Origin: Euonymus europaeus
Taxonomy: Eukaryota > Streptophyta > Magnoliopsida > Celastrales > Celastraceae
Assembly (NCBI GenBank): GCA_963580455.1
Contig: OY756957.1
Coordinates: 28,736,501-28,800,500 of the forward strand
Direction of reading: 5' to 3'
DNA length: 64,000 nt
A program made the translations under genes and the position numbers. A model generated the notes under the pieces. It saw only the letters and a list, made by a program, of their open reading frames with translations, had not been told where the DNA came from and did not search any database. Below, in pieces: positions 11,819 through 24,549 of the stretch. Position 1 is the stretch's first letter. The number at the start of each line of letters is the position of its first letter.

Positions 11819-14382
11819 TCATTGCCGGGTATTCTGTAATCTAGTGCCAATCATTTTGAGCTCGAATTTCTTGATACCCAAAGCAATGTCCCTCAATGTG
11901 GTGTCCAAAACATAAGGATTCTTTTCAAACTCTAACTGTGTCGCATTCATCAGATTTCGGCATGGCTCACGCCTTTGTGCAATGGTTCCATGGTAATGAT
12001 AATACTTGATTTTGCTATATGTTAGGTGTGTCGACTTGCCGTCGACATTCTGTGACATGTGCACTCCAGTGGCAAAGACACTGCGAGGTTGAACTGCATA
12101 TTTGCGATCCTTTCTTATGCGTTTCTTCACATCTCTATATACAAGCTTCTCAAATCCCCATTTCCTGCAAATCACGAACAGTACTGGTTGATCAATGCCC
12201 AAATATGATGAGAAATACAGTTTCTTGATAATAATAAATAAGCAACTCATTTGAAGTTAAATGACAATAAATAACAGCAACAATTATATAAACTTGTCAC
12301 ATTCTAAGCAGGTTAGGTGACCCCAGATCTTAACATATCCAAGAAAAATGTCTTGATCTCACAATTTTCTTTCGAAAATATTTTTGTCAGCATCAGTCAT
12401 CAGTTTTAGTTTGAGACTGACATCAACATTATTGAAGGTTCGCCGGTTTTCTATCTCTGCCTACTTTTGTGGATTTTTTTGTAAAACATTGAACTTTCAT
12501 TTCCATAATTAACATAAATTTGAAAACTATGATGGTTCAGGTATCTTGTAAAAGAAGGAAAAAATATTAGTCCGAGCTTAGTTTTGATTATCCCCAAGAA
12601 CTGAATCAGACTTTTGAACAAAAACAAGAAATTACAATGAATAACAGCTGACAAAGTCTTAATCATGCATCATACCCGCCCTACTTCCATTTGGTGTAAC
12701 ACTAAATGAAGAGAAGAAAGAATCAGTGCACATTAGTTTTCACATCAATTCTAAGAAGTTACCATCATCAACCACCACACCAACATCACACACAAAATCA
12801 TTTTAAACAAAACAAATCGTATTGCAGGCATCCGAACGTTTCAGTAGACGATGTGTTTTCCCTGTATAGCTTCTTAGTTAAAATGGCCTCGTTCTATAGG
12901 TAAAGACTAATACGACCTGGCCGGTGCACCAGTCGAGAATATGCAGCACGGAATCTGAGACTAAATTCTCAGAGTATGTGTAAATGAATTCCTATTACAG
13001 CAGCATCTACATAATTCAGAAAGAATAATCTACTGCGTTCTTATCTTATTATACCAAGTAAAATTATTTCCGTAAACAGAACCAACAAACCACAGAGCTT
13101 CATACCATATCTGAGACTAATTCAATGCTGCTCAAGATGATCTACCTAAAAAATTACATGCAATGCATATTTAACATAACAAATTGGTGCCAAAAACATT
13201 TAGTTACCTGTGCACTTTGTGGTTATCCGCAGTGAGGCAGAGCTCGCTGTTCATAGGCATCTGTTCAATGGTGAATTGAGAATACCCCGACAGAGAATCG
13301 ATCACCGACTTGAGGGTATTCTTCGGTTTCACATAAATATACTCATCAACATCAAAGAAGAACATCCACTTCGCCATAAATCTGTACCTGTGTAAACAAT
13401 CGTTCACCACCAGGAACTGATTGTGATAATACCCATCAAATCTCTCCTGTTCCCTTATATCCTGCAGAGTCACATAACCCAGCTCCATCCATGGCTTCAA
13501 CACCTCCATAATCTCCTCGTTAATCCCTCCCGCGTCGTGTATTACAAAATGGGATTTCGCACCGAACAGCCTCACGTGGTACACTATCCACTCCCTCATT
13601 CTCTGCGGGCTCAAATTGCCGTACAAAGGCGACCCACAATACAAGTAATCGTACTTTGGCTTTGCTGTGAATATTTCCACGTCTAGGCCACCGGGTGCCT
13701 CTTCAAGAACCTCAAATCTGTCGGGGATGTTAAACTTGTTGTCCACGCCTCCGGAAGTGGAGGAGTGGAGAATAAGCTTTCCACCGGAGTTTTCGCCGTT
13801 GATTGGCTGCTCAAAAGTGCAGTTCACCACAACGACGGTGTAGACTCGACCATATCCCCAATCTGGGAGAATCTTCTTCCCAATAATGGTGACAGAGGAG
13901 GAGGAATTGGAGCCAGAAACCCACTCGCATTGGTAACTCGGTCTGCTATACACATGGGGAGGCTTGGAGGAGAGACCCACAACAGCAAAAGTGTTGAGGC
14001 CGCCTCTGTATGCACCCATGGTGATGAAATTGTAGGCGGCCGAACCGTACCCTTTGAACTCTCGCTTTAATATTCCATTCTCGAGGACCTGATCTCGTTC
14101 AGCAGAAGGAGGTGACGATGGTTGCAAGAGGGGCGACTCGGACAGTGGCGAGCTTAGGGAGATGTTTGGAGGGGCAACGTTAGGGATGGGAGAGGAGATT
14201 CTGGAGATACAGAGGCGGAGATCAGAAGTAGAGATAGTGAAAGGGGAAGAAGGGAAGACTTGGAACAGAGTGGCAATGCCAGCTAGAACCAAAAGAGCCG
14301 TTAAGAGAAGCTTAAGCTCCATCGCACAGTTCAACACCACACCCAGAACCATCTTCTTCTCTTTTTCATTCGGTTTACCCAT
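11819..14382 (-). CDS. GALS: Galactan beta-1,4-galactosyltransferase, GT92 family (GALS-like)
   Basis: GALS enzymes extend beta-1,4-galactan side chains of pectic rhamnogalacturonan I in the Golgi. Two exons, 14382-13208 and 12164-11819, are separated by a roughly 1.04 kb intron. The splice joins AG|G into an Arg codon between ...DNHKVH and KWGFEKLVYRDVKK. The 506-residue product starts MGKPNEKEKK (an upstream in-frame ATG at 14436 would add 18 residues). One transmembrane anchor lies at about residues 25-45, fitting a type II Golgi protein. A Ser/Pro-rich stem follows, then the GT92 domain with DVDEY near residue 344 (metal/sugar-nucleotide site). Family C-terminal motifs are FATGVHMSQ, YYHYHGTIAQRREPCR and NPYVLDTTLRDIALGIKKFE. 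Which GALS paralogue is orthologous cannot be settled here. Confidence 0.88.
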
Positions 14383-16906
14383 GTTTCCTACCAATGAACA
14401 AGCTGTACTACCCTGTGTTAATTCACAGAGAGCCAAAGAACGAAAGAAGAGAACAAGATTAGAAAAGCAAGGATAAGGGCGTCTCTCTTTGTCTCTCTCT
14501 GTTTGTGTCCCCTCTGCCTTTTCAAAGTTTAATTTTTTTATTCATCTTTCACTACTCCCACTGTGCAAGAATTTCTGTAATGAAACATCGGTCTAGAGGG
14601 TTCATCATGGGATTTGTCAAGCTGATAAACGGCTCGATTAAATTAAACGAGAAATAATTGGGGCCGCGTGAAATTCCGGTGGCGGCTCGTACTTTGAAAA
14701 CCGACATAAGAAAACAGAGTCCATATACGACTCTTGCTGGATTTCTGGTCAATCAATTTCAATTAATGCAATCAATTTTTTTCACTAATTTTGTTGGATT
14801 TGGAGTTTAGGTTTTTGTCTTTTTCTCTCGGAATTATATGCGAAACTTCCATAAAATGTTTTAAACTTTTGTTTCACGTGTTTGGTTTTAATTTATCATT
14901 TTATTAAGTGAAAAATTTATATAGGCACAAATTTAAAAACTCTAGTTTATTCTCATATTAAATATCACAAATTTTTATAATCTCATTTTAGGTTTGAAAA
15001 AAACTACGAGGACATGTGCATTGCATTTTATTTGCTAATTAAAATATATATAATTTAATTAATTTTGCGTCCTATGATCGCCAACCAAATACAATATAAA
15101 AAGCCAAAAAACATTTTTTTAAGGAACAGTTGATATTATTGATAAATGAGAGAAAATGCAAGGGGCACTTACGATGATAAATTGTTAATAAGGACACGAG
15201 TTGTTATTGGAATGTGTATTTTTATTGATGGGTCTGTATTGAAAAATGTGTTTTACTGATGTGAATGAATATTTGACTTGATTTTTGGGTAAAAGTAATG
15301 AGATTCATAATTAGTTTTAGTGGAGAAAAGATGAAGGAAATGAATATTGATGGCTTGACTGAATGAGATTATATTAGAAGATGTCTTTACGTGAATGAAT
15401 ATGTAAGACCACTTTTGTGTAATATATATGAGATTAAAAAGTAAAATTCTTGGGCTAGTGTAACCATTGTATAACACGTTTTGCCAAAAGATTGGGTAGC
15501 ATGACACGTGTTTTATACAGGTGTCATGCTTAATCATCCTCTGTAGCCGAACTCATCACTCGCATCGAAAACTCTCTTGTATGCCTAATATAGTAATTCT
15601 GGAACCACCTCCCTTTCTAATCTGGCAGATTCCCAAGCAATTCTCAATTTTCTTTCTTCCTGCATCGTAGCAACTTGTCCAGTTCTCTCCCTTTTGCTGC
15701 AATGTTTCCTGGAGCCTCAACTTTCCTGGGATTGACGTTTTCACTGTGAAATAAACCCTGTTGTCCGTCCTCCTAATTTGGCAAAATGAAGCGCTTGATC
15801 ATCAAAAACTAAAATCTGTATTTTTGTAGTGGGATGACAGACTTCTCATCTAGGATGATTGATAGAATGTAAAATTGTAAAAGAAAAACCAGAAATATTG
15901 ACAGATTGTTAAAATGCAGCTTTTCCATTGATAGGCATACTGCAAATATAAGGCATGTACAAGAACAAGACAAACTGAACGGAACAATGATTGGTGATGG
16001 AGGTTATTTGGAGTGCTGACCAAAGTGATGGAAGGGAAGGAGGTTTGTTGGTGGCTTTTTGGGGCTGGAATAGGGTGAGAAGAGTCACTGGAGCATTATC
16101 TTCGTTGCGGATTATTTTCTAGCCTTTCCAGTGTATACGTGATATGTTGACATGTATTCTACTCTGCTTTGAAATTGTGGTCTTAAGGCGCATCATCCTA
16201 AAATTGAATTTATAAATGTAGATGTCTTAGCAAGGAACTATCCTTTCCGCTCTGCTTGAGAGATCGGAAATGACTAAAAATGAGCGATTTTTTAAGTGAT
16301 TGGAAATAAGGGGTTTTAAAAATCATTGCTTATTTATATTTTAAGAACACTTATTTTGGGGGTTTTTAAATCCCTTAAAAAATTAGTGTAGTGTTAATTT
16401 GATCAAAATTGAGGGGTTTTAAAAATATCTCAAATCGGGTGTTTTAAAAACACCTCAAAATCGATCATAACCGTTACTTTAAAAACATCCTAAAACCGCT
16501 ACTCTCATGATTGCTAAGCAAATCACAAATTTTAATCTTGGTCTTTCCTTGGGTGTGAATGTCAATAGGTTTGTGGGGCTCAATTTAAGTGGTATTTTAG
16601 AAGAAATAGCATGGCGGAAAATGAATTATCTTTCAAAGCAGCTCTTAAGGAACTTTGATGAATATATCGGTTTATTCTATACATGCAAACTTGTGGTTGA
16701 ATATCTATCTGTCATAAATTCAATTCTTGTACCAATCTATTCACATATTTACTACTTATTACAGGATATAGTTTGCATATCCTTAAATACGAATGTTGTT
16801 TATTGATTTATTTTATATTTGTGCTTTCCTGTTGTTTTCGTGGTTAAGGATTATTGTCCCTTGCTCTTATTACGTTGGGTCAAGGAGTGTTTTTTGTATA
16901 AGAAGA
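14383..16906. other. Gene-poor intergenic stretch
   Basis: GALS leader and promoter followed by AT-rich DNA. Frames around 15253-15744 and 16507-16806 have no splice context or recognisable family and look random. Fragments of TTAAAAA-rich simple sequence occur at 16300-16500. No RNA gene was seen. Confidence 0.5.
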
Positions 16907-17299
16907 ACTGATAGGGTTGTGCCCATACACAACCAGCATCAAGGCTCCACCGACACACACTTGAATGAGTTAGCTGTGCCCAAGGCCTTCCAGCCTGTAC
17001 TAGAAAATCTTGGATATTAAGGGAGGCCCGTATCCTCCCCTTCAAGATCAACGCTCACGTTGGTCGAGCACCATTGGTACCAGACATCCATTCCAGACTC
17101 TCCCATGACCGGCCACTCCGCAAGCACGGCCTCAAGTAGAAGGCACCACAGGATCATGCTTCAATACCACTGATAGTGTCGTGCCCATACACACTCAGGC
17201 TCAACCAACACCCACTTGCATGGGTCGACTGTGTCCAAAGTCTCTCAGCCTATACTAAAAAACCTTAGGTACTAAGGGAGGCCCATACCTCCCCTATAA
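16907..17299. repeat. Two degenerate direct repeats, probable retroelement remnant
   Basis: Copy 1 (about 16907-17037) and copy 2 (about 17170-17299) share ACTGATAG, GTGCCCATACACA, CCAGCCTRTACTA and TAAGGGAGGCCCRTA in the same order, about 263 bases apart. They are GC-richer than their surroundings and carry no open frame. A decayed LTR or other repeat is likely; the class is undetermined. Confidence 0.55.
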
Positions 17300-17509
17300 C
17301 CAACACCTTAGCTCCATGAGTCTAAGTTAATCATATTTACTACTTACTACTCCTGCTTGGGTATGTGATTCTCTTCCTGCAAAGAGTAAGGTCCGTTGAC
17401 CATGCAACTCAAATTCTCTCGTCTCTTGGCTTGGTTTATTTTACAGAAATACGTAACGTAAAAACAAGGTGATATGTTGGTTTTTGGACCGAAAGTAAAG
17501 TTATTTAAG

Positions 17510-17946
17510 TCTTTGGTTGATTTGTTTCACAATTACATTTCATAGTTTTAAGCTGTTAAAAATGTTGTATTTAAAGCTATGAAAAATATTGTATAAAAAG
17601 CTGTGAGCTTAACAGCTTTAAAATGTATAAAATGTTGTAGAGTGTTTGGTTCATTTTTCCGTTAGATTAATTTCGTAGATAAAATTACAAAAAAAAAATA
17701 TTACAATAAAAAGTAATTGAAATTTTTTAAGATATGGAGTGACAATTTCGTAATGTGGTTATAAAATATTGTGGGTCCTATAGCTTTAAACTCTGAAAAG
17801 TTATGGGATGACAGCATTTCATTTGACTTAAGTTATGGGACCAACAGCTTTAAACTGTCAACAAAATGTGGTGTTTGTTTGACATAACATTTTATACGGA
17901 TCCCACAACTTTAAGCTGTGCGAAATGTAAAACAAACGGACCCTTA
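17510..17946. mobile_element. MITE-like element with terminal inverted repeats
   Basis: The left end reads TTGGTTGATTTGTTT followed by ACATTTCATAGTTTTAAGCTG. The right end on the reverse strand reads GGGTCCGTTTGTTTTACATTTCG followed by CAGCTTAAAG. Internal AAGCTGT/ACAGCTT segments repeat in both orientations. This is consistent with a roughly 430-base non-autonomous DNA element, probably hAT-like. Target-site duplication is not clear. Confidence 0.5.
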
Positions 17947-18682
17947 GTCTCGTATTCTTTCAGTTTTGATTACTGTTTTAGTGATAATTATTGCAAGTGC
18001 TTAGTACCATTTGAATACCCATTTCGTTAAGATTGATTCAACATATTATGTTGTAGATGAAGACGAATAAGTATTTGCAATCATCTGTCAACGGATCATG
18101 AGACATTGACTCCACCGAGCTCCTCCCACAAGTGACTCCTTCCATTTAAAAAAATTCGGTATCTAAGTATCTTTTAGATCAATAACGTAAAACTCTATCT
18201 GGGTCTTTCGTAAATGACTTCTCCACCTCGAGAAGAACCGAAACATCATTGCTTTGACAACACAATTCCAATCGAAAAGCAGAGCCAACGAGCAAGAACA
18301 CGAGACAATCATCTCTGTGAATCTCTCAACGATCTGACAAGCAGGAGAGAAAATGATGGGCACTTGTTTTAATTCATACTGGAAATGCTATCATATCATT
18401 CATATCAGTCTCAGCCGGGGGCCCTCAGATGGATAGACTGATTTGGGCCCAAGATAGACAACCGAAGTGGGCCGTACTCTCCTATGTGTTTGTTGGTTGT
18501 TAGGCCCAAAATTGATTACCCACTTACAAGCCCATAAAACTTGAATCTTTGAAGAGTGACAATAGTCAATCATTCATTGCTGTTGTAATGCAATAATACA
18601 TGCAGGCATGTCATGTTTGTCATCTCTGTTTGAGTAGTGACTCTCACGTAGTCTAATGTTCCACCTAAAATTGTGTAATGTT

Positions 18683-18690
18683 TATATAAA
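18683..18690 (+). promoter_or_regulatory. TATA box of the peroxidase gene
   Basis: TATATAAA lies about 90 bases upstream of the ATG at 18774. The intervening leader has no upstream ATG. Inferred from sequence. Confidence 0.45.
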
Positions 18691-18773
18691 TCAATAGTTG
18701 CACATACAACCCATAGCATCATCCAACACAAGAATCCCAAAATTGCAGCACTAGAAAAGCAAAATTAGTGAGC

Positions 18774-19902
18774 ATGAAATTCTCGATTTGTGTCCTCTCT
18801 GTTCTCTTTATTTTTCACTTGATTTCTGCATCAGAATACTCGGCATCTAATGCTGCACACCCTAGCAATATTCCTTTTTTGAAGATCCCGCTATTGCAAG
18901 ACTTGCCTTCTGAAGATTTCCTGTCATTTGCATACTATCAACAGACTTGTCCAGAAGCTGAGGCAATCATCCACAACAAGGTCAAACAATGGTTCCAAAA
19001 TGACTTCTCAATTGCTGCCAGTCTCCTGAGGTTGCACTTCCATGATTGTGCTGTAAGGGTAAGCACAAATGTTGACTCAAACAAACAGTTTTCGTGGAAT
19101 GTTTATATGCTTGTTTGCTTATTGATTTGTGTAAACATTGCAGGGTTGTGATGCTTCAATCCTATTAAACCATGATGGAAGCGAGAGAAGAGCCGTTGCA
19201 AGCAAGACACTACGAGGGTTTGGATTGATTGATGAAATCAAAACCGAGATAGAGAAAAGTTGTCCAAGAACAGTTTCTTGCACCGACATTCTCACCGCTG
19301 TTGCTAGAGATGCAACAGTTCTTGTAGGAGGACCATACTGGTCTGTCCCCTTCGGAAGGAAAGATGGGAAATTTTCATATGCCAAAGAAGCTGAAATGGC
19401 TCCAATGGGTGGCGAAGATATCAGTACTTTGATTGAATTCTACCAATCTAGAGGCCTAAATGTGCTTGATTTGGTTGTTCTATCTGGTGCACACACAATT
19501 GGGAAGGCAACTTGTGGTTCTATTCAGTGGAGGATTTATAATAACAATAAAACAGAGGGAGTGAACAAGAATTCAATTGATGAAAAGTACTTGGAATACT
19601 TGACAAGGAAATGTAGATGGGCCTCAGATTATGTTGATCTTGATGGCACAACCCCAACAAAATTTGATGCAGAGTACTTCAAGAACCTTGAGAAGAACAT
19701 GGGATTGCTGTGGACTGACCAAATTTTGTATTCTGATCCGAGGACTTCACCTATTGTCACAACATTAGCTAATGCTCCTGCAGTTTTCGAGCATCAATTC
19801 GCGGCGTCCATGGTGAAGCTTGGCAACATTCAGATCTTAACAGGGAAAGATGATGGAGAGATTAGAACTAATTGCAATTTTGTGAATTCTTATGGTTATT
19901 AG
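18774..19902 (+). CDS. Class III secretory peroxidase (PRX7-like)
   Basis: Secreted heme peroxidases oxidise phenolics with H2O2 in the cell wall, in lignification and defence. Two exons, 18774-19058 and 19144-19902, join in phase 0 to give 347 residues. An N-terminal signal peptide (MKFSICVLSVLFIFHLISA) is followed by the mature start region FAYYQQTCPEAE. The distal heme site is LLRLHFHDC, with Arg about 86 and catalytic His about 90. The GCDASILL calcium-site loop and the proximal heme site LSGAHTIG (His about 212) are intact, as is the NCNFVN tail. HDC is followed by AVR instead of the common FVR. The SERRAVASKTLRGFGLIDEI segment resembles the PRX7 group. Only one intron is present, fewer than the ancestral three. 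A GTG at 18768 is in frame but is not a plausible start. Confidence 0.9.
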
Positions 19903-20505
19903 TTTGTTTTTTCTCTTTCATTTTTTGATGGGTTGGGTTCATTCTGCTAAAGTAATTTGGCACTATTTTGTTTGTTTTGCATTAGTTCTTTTCCACTTGA
20001 TGATTTGTGATCTCTTTTGGTGGGTGCATTTGAGTGAAACAAGTTTTCTTTGACTCCTTATGAGAGTGTCCTTTCTATTTTTCCAACTTCTTACATCATA
20101 GATTCATAGTCAATACTCGCTCTGTGGGCACCACTTTGTCCTCCTTACAGGAGACTCTGTGTAAATTCCAAGAAACCCTTCACTGCCATAAAGTTGAATC
20201 CCAAAACAAAACATAAAAAAACAACAAAGCAAAACACTCTCTATCGATGTGCTGTATATATTTGTGCATTTTTTTCTTCTCTACCATAAGAACATGACAT
20301 TTGATAAAGCCATCCCCAGCTTTCCATACTAAAGCAAGTCTACCATTTGCTTTTCCTTCTTTACACCTCTCTCTCTCTCTCTCTCTAACACGTTTGAATT
20401 CTCATAAAAACCCTACCAAGTCTCTGTCTCAATACACAACCTCTCTGTTTCCTTTACAGATATAGATGCTGATTCTCAAATGATTTGGTTTTTGTATGGC
20501 TAGCG
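19903..20505. other. Intergenic, peroxidase 3' end and CLE promoter
   Basis: No extra gene. A (CT)n tract at about 20368-20388 lies in the probable leader or promoter of the CLE gene, a common position for pyrimidine patches in plants. Confidence 0.55.
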
Positions 20506-20823
20506 ATGGCATATGTAGCGTCCTCAATCACTTCTTTCACACTCTTCTTCTTCTTCTATCTTCTAATGTTTTATCCTACAATGGCGAGCAAAGAAAGCAG
20601 ATTTCTACATGTTTTTACAAATCCTAATGATGTTACAGCTACAAGAAAACAGAGCATCAACAATGTTGTTCATATTCCTCCTCCTCCTCCTCCTTCTTCA
20701 CAGAGGCGAAGCAGAGACCGGTTTCGAGCTCGTAGTAGATCGACATTGCCATGGCAAGAAAGGATTTTCAATGCTAGTGAACATGAAGTTCCAAGTGGTC
20801 CAAATCCCATCTCCAATAGGTGA
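20506..20823 (+). CDS. CLE41: CLE prepropeptide encoding TDIF (CLE41/CLE44 type)
   Basis: The 105-residue product ends with the dodecapeptide HEVPSGPNPISN (residues 93-104) plus one Arg. This is exactly the TDIF peptide made from Arabidopsis CLE41 and CLE44. TDIF is secreted from phloem, is perceived by PXY/TDR, promotes cambial cell division and represses xylem differentiation. Pro4 and Pro7 of the motif are the usual hydroxyproline sites. The protein begins MAYVASSITSFTLFFFFYLL, a signal peptide, followed by a variable propeptide with a poly-Pro run and a strongly basic RRSRDRFRARSRS stretch before the mature peptide. Single exon. The start at 20506 is the first in-frame ATG; an in-frame TTG at 20485 is not credible. 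CLE44 is an equally good name. Confidence 0.92.
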   Translation: MAYVASSITSFTLFFFFYLLMFYPTMASKESRFLHVFTNPNDVTATRKQSINNVVHIPPPPPPSSQRRSRDRFRARSRSTLPWQERIFNASEHEVPSGPNPISNR

Positions 20824-23373
20824 ATTGGCATTCTGTGGTTATTGCATATATAGTTGATTATTAGGTATGTTTTTTCCAAAAGTTTTTCCTTATATGGTTT
20901 GGGGTTATAATTATATTGTAGCAATGTGAGATCACTAAAGTGAGTTTTATAATTATTGTGTACCAAACAGAACAATATGCCAATCATTTATATATGGGGA
21001 TACTTATATATGATAATCATATGCATGGGCTTTTGTTTCCTTTTTCCTAGTCTATATAGATCATGATTATACCAAACTCTTCATGATCCAGTAACTGCTG
21101 TTTCCTTTGAGTTTAGACAGTTTCATAATTGCTGATTCTAATGTGTCTTTTCTTTTGCCCTTCTTACTTTCCTTAATAATTAAGGTTTATCCCAAACCCA
21201 GTTGATTTTTCTGACCTTATTGTTCAACAAAATACCATATTACCATGTAATAAGCTTGAAGAGTATTCAATAACAAACCCAACAAATAGTTACTTGTATT
21301 TTTTTAATAATCGTCCTAAAACTACAACCTAGATATTTTTTGAAGAGGGACTTTATCAAGTCAGATTTTTTAGTCATGTCTTCCCCAAGAATGGGCAGGG
21401 AGGACCAAATTAGCAAAATTTGGTGTGGGTGGAGGGAAAAAAGTCAAAAAAAGTAAGTAGTAATAAAGGAGTAACAATAAAAAAGTGGGGCATAATGATT
21501 TTAAAAAAATGGTTGGGGTACTTTTGTTGAAGACGAGACCTGAATGCTAATTCAGTCCCTCCCATGGTTTTGCGTGTAAAGTCATAGAGACTGAGACATG
21601 GCATCCAAAGCAAAGTCTGTGAATGGAGGTTCCTTTTATGACTCCTTTCACTCTCCCCAAACAACCCTGCCTGTAACTACATTTATGCCACTCTGTCTCT
21701 TCTCTCATCAAAAGCAGAAACACCATTAAAAAGGCTCCACCCTTCTCGTCTGGTTATGCATGGAACTATGAACAACAGTAACCCAACACTGTTAACATGC
21801 AAATAACCCAACACTGTTAACATGCAAAGAAGGAGAGAAGATCTGTAAATGGATTTCGTTTCAATGATTTTTTTTTCTTCCATACTAAGAGATCTTCCTA
21901 GAAAAGCTAGTTCAAGTCCAGAATGGGAAATTGGGATGGTGTAAGAAATAGTAATTGGTGATGAGAACAATCATTTTGTCAGTTAAAGCAAACAAAAGTG
22001 ACTTCTATCATCTCAATAAAGAACACCAACCAGTCTCTCCTCTTTGCCATCACCTCATAAAATCAAATCTCTTTTACAGCTTTTATTTCTTTACTCAAAA
22101 GCAGTGTATCAGTCTATCAGAGCAGAGGTGGCATCCATGCCATGCTGATCTGTTAATTTAAAAGACCTATACAGTACTGTACTAATCTCTGCCTTCCGAA
22201 TCAGAATTACATAGAAGTTATCTATGGAGATGGATACTCAGATAGCGGCACCTGCATGTGAAGCTGCATAAAAGTTCTCATATTTTTCTATTATTTTTTT
22301 AAGAATCAGGGAAATAATTCATCTACATGCCTCTGAAAAATTAATTTAAAGTTTAAACATAAGCATACCAGAGTAAGGAAACTTTAATCATCCTAAAATA
22401 TCATTAAGTTTTTTACTTCGAGGAGGAAATAAACCAAATAATAAAATAACAAGAAAAATGAGCTCTTGAGCTAGGGTGGTAGAGGAGGATCTAACCCATT
22501 TACAACACCCACTATAAAGAACTTCCTGTAAATCGAAAGTTCTTGCTGCATGCGGTTGCTTCTTCTTACTCGATAAAAAAGAGAGGCAGTTTGTTACTTT
22601 GTTTATGAGGTAATTGATGGATCAGAAGTCAGGAACCAATGCATGTTGAATAGTTCTTCCTTCGATCCTAACCAGGCTTCTCGATAGTGGTTTTCGGAGA
22701 AAATTTGCTCCTCGTTGCGATGGATAGTGGTTTTATGGTAATGGAGAAATAAATCTCCATACCCATTTATTAAAAACAAAAACCAAAGTACATTTCGTCT
22801 TCTTCATCGATGGATGCTGATCCTCTTCTTCACGAACGATCCAAAAAGTCTTATCTATGTGCATTTCATTCCCTAACAAGTTTGGAGCATTATCAGTCCA
22901 CGCATGATAATTCTCAATAGAAATAACAAATTTTGCAATCAGATGTACAGCTTGATTTGCATCGACAGACATGCATTACCTTCCACAAATTCAGACATGC
23001 TAAAGATCTCCGGATTCCATATATTGTACCACACCAAGAAGCTAAGCAGTAAGCACTCTTCCATGATGCGTTAGGGTTGAATGCTTGAAGCTGATCTGTT
23101 TTTTTTTTCTTTTTTTTCCCGATTTTATGGAAAGAGTACACAACTGACAGGCCTGAAAGTAAAGGCCCAGCCCAAAAGCATGGGCTGGATTCGATTTTTA
23201 AATCGGAGTCGGGATAGTATAGAAACCGGTTCAAATTTTGCCTTGAAATAAACCGGTACCGTTCCGGGCCATATAAACGAACCGAAACCCTCACTAAAAC
23301 CTAAAAACCTTGGATTCGAACATCGAACTGCAATTGCCGCCGTGAAGCCACTGCAAACAAAGTCCTTGCAAAA
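20824..23373. other. Long intergenic stretch
   Basis: CLE 3' flank, AT-rich DNA, and promoter of the DUF2423 gene. The only notable structure is a short tandem duplication (see 21779-21828). Frames on both strands lack family similarity. Confidence 0.5.
21779..21828. repeat. 25-bp tandem duplication
   Basis: Two perfect adjacent copies of TAACCCAACACTGTTAACAT plus GCAAA (21779-21803 and 21804-21828). This looks like a recent slippage or filler duplication. Confidence 0.9.
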
Positions 23374-24549
23374 ATGGCGAAGTCGATGAGGTCGAAGAAA
23401 GAGAAGAGGTTAAGGGCTATAAGGAGAGAAATCGTCGAGCCTTTCTACGATAAGAAGGATGCCGCTAAGCTTGCCGCACAAGAAGCCGCCCTTGCTGCCC
23501 CCAAGCTGCCCGTTCGTGCTCCTTCTACTTCTGCCATGGAAGTCGTGGAAAACGATGCTACCACCTCAACTATTACAACTACAAATATGGGTATCGATGC
23601 TCTCTATTTTTGTTTTTCTTAAAGCTTTTTCCTGTGTTCGCTGTCCAAGCTTATTCTTTTTTACTTATCTGCAGCCGAAGAGTTATAATTATTTGGTAAA
23701 ATTCGGTGATTCACGTCTGCAGTTATTATAAATTTGATTTTTCTGAGCTACAACTTTGTAATCTTTATTTGTTCCTTCAGCCTTGTGTGCCTCTGTGTTT
23801 CATAACTCACTGAAATCCAAGTTGTCTATCGTGTTTATACTGTTCAACTAAAAGGCTACAGTAATTCTTTTTATGCATTTGTTCATCATTTGAGCCGAAT
23901 CCGGGTTCCATTAGTACTAGAAATATTTGTTAAATGCTTGTGATCGTGGAGAAACAAAATTCGAAGCACGTAGCAGTGTGGACCAGAAACAATTAAGGAT
24001 CCTGGTAATGTACTGTGAATTATTGTAGGATTCCGTCCTCTTATATTTGGAAGTAAAATTACTAAGTGAAATTTGTAAAAGGAGATTCTTTTCACTTGCT
24101 TGGTTGAGTTGAAACAATTAAAAACATGAAGCTCTAATCATATATTCATATCTTGGTGGCTTATTTCTCCTTGTTTATTTTACCCAGTGATTGAAGAGAA
24201 ATTAACAGGGATTTATATATCAGTTTGCCACATGTTTTCTTCGTTCTTCCAAGCTTAATGGTCTGTTTCCTTCAATGCATTACCATTGAGGACTGGCTAA
24301 CTCACATGTTATTATGGGAACTTATCATCATGTAGTTCTGTGCTGATTTATCTTGTTGATTTTTTCAATTATTTAGTTAGGGTTTTAACAAAGTTAGGGT
24401 TTTCTGCAGAATTTGAGATGACCGAGGGTAGCAAGGGTTCCTTGAAGCCTGTTGGCAGTGTAGGGAAGAAGCTGAAAAAGAAATTCAGGTTGGGGAGAAA
24501 TAAGCGTCATACTATGGGCAAGGGCAAGATCTGCAAGCGTAAAATATAA
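23374..24549 (+). CDS. LLPH/DUF2423-like nucleolar protein
   Basis: Two exons, 23374-23590 and 24410-24549, join ATG|G to AA in phase 1 to give 118 residues. The N-terminus MAKSMRSKKEKRLRAIRRE is the hallmark of the DUF2423 (LLP homologue / yeast Ybl028c) group, small basic proteins linked to the nucleolus and to 60S ribosome precursors. A helical Ala/Lys-rich segment follows, then an acidic linker, then a very basic Lys/Arg-rich C-terminal tail (GKKLKKKFRLGRNKRH) compatible with a nuclear/nucleolar signal. The ORF could run on past 23590 to a stop at 23622, so splicing is chosen because the GTATCG donor and TTTCTGCAG acceptor restore the basic family-like tail. Function is inferred from family membership. 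Confidence 0.75.

Noticed and set aside
14383..14436. Upstream in-frame ATG adding 18 residues to the GALS protein
   Set aside because: The added residues are Cys/Thr-rich and unlike the GALS N-terminus; the ATG at 14382 gives the expected short Lys-rich head before the membrane anchor.
15556..15744. Open frame on the minus strand with Cys and Lys-rich sequence
   Set aside because: Isolated, no signal or family features; probably chance.
23591..23622. Unspliced 82-residue reading of the DUF2423 gene
   Set aside because: It would end in a Phe/Cys-rich intron read-through and lose the basic tail typical of the family.
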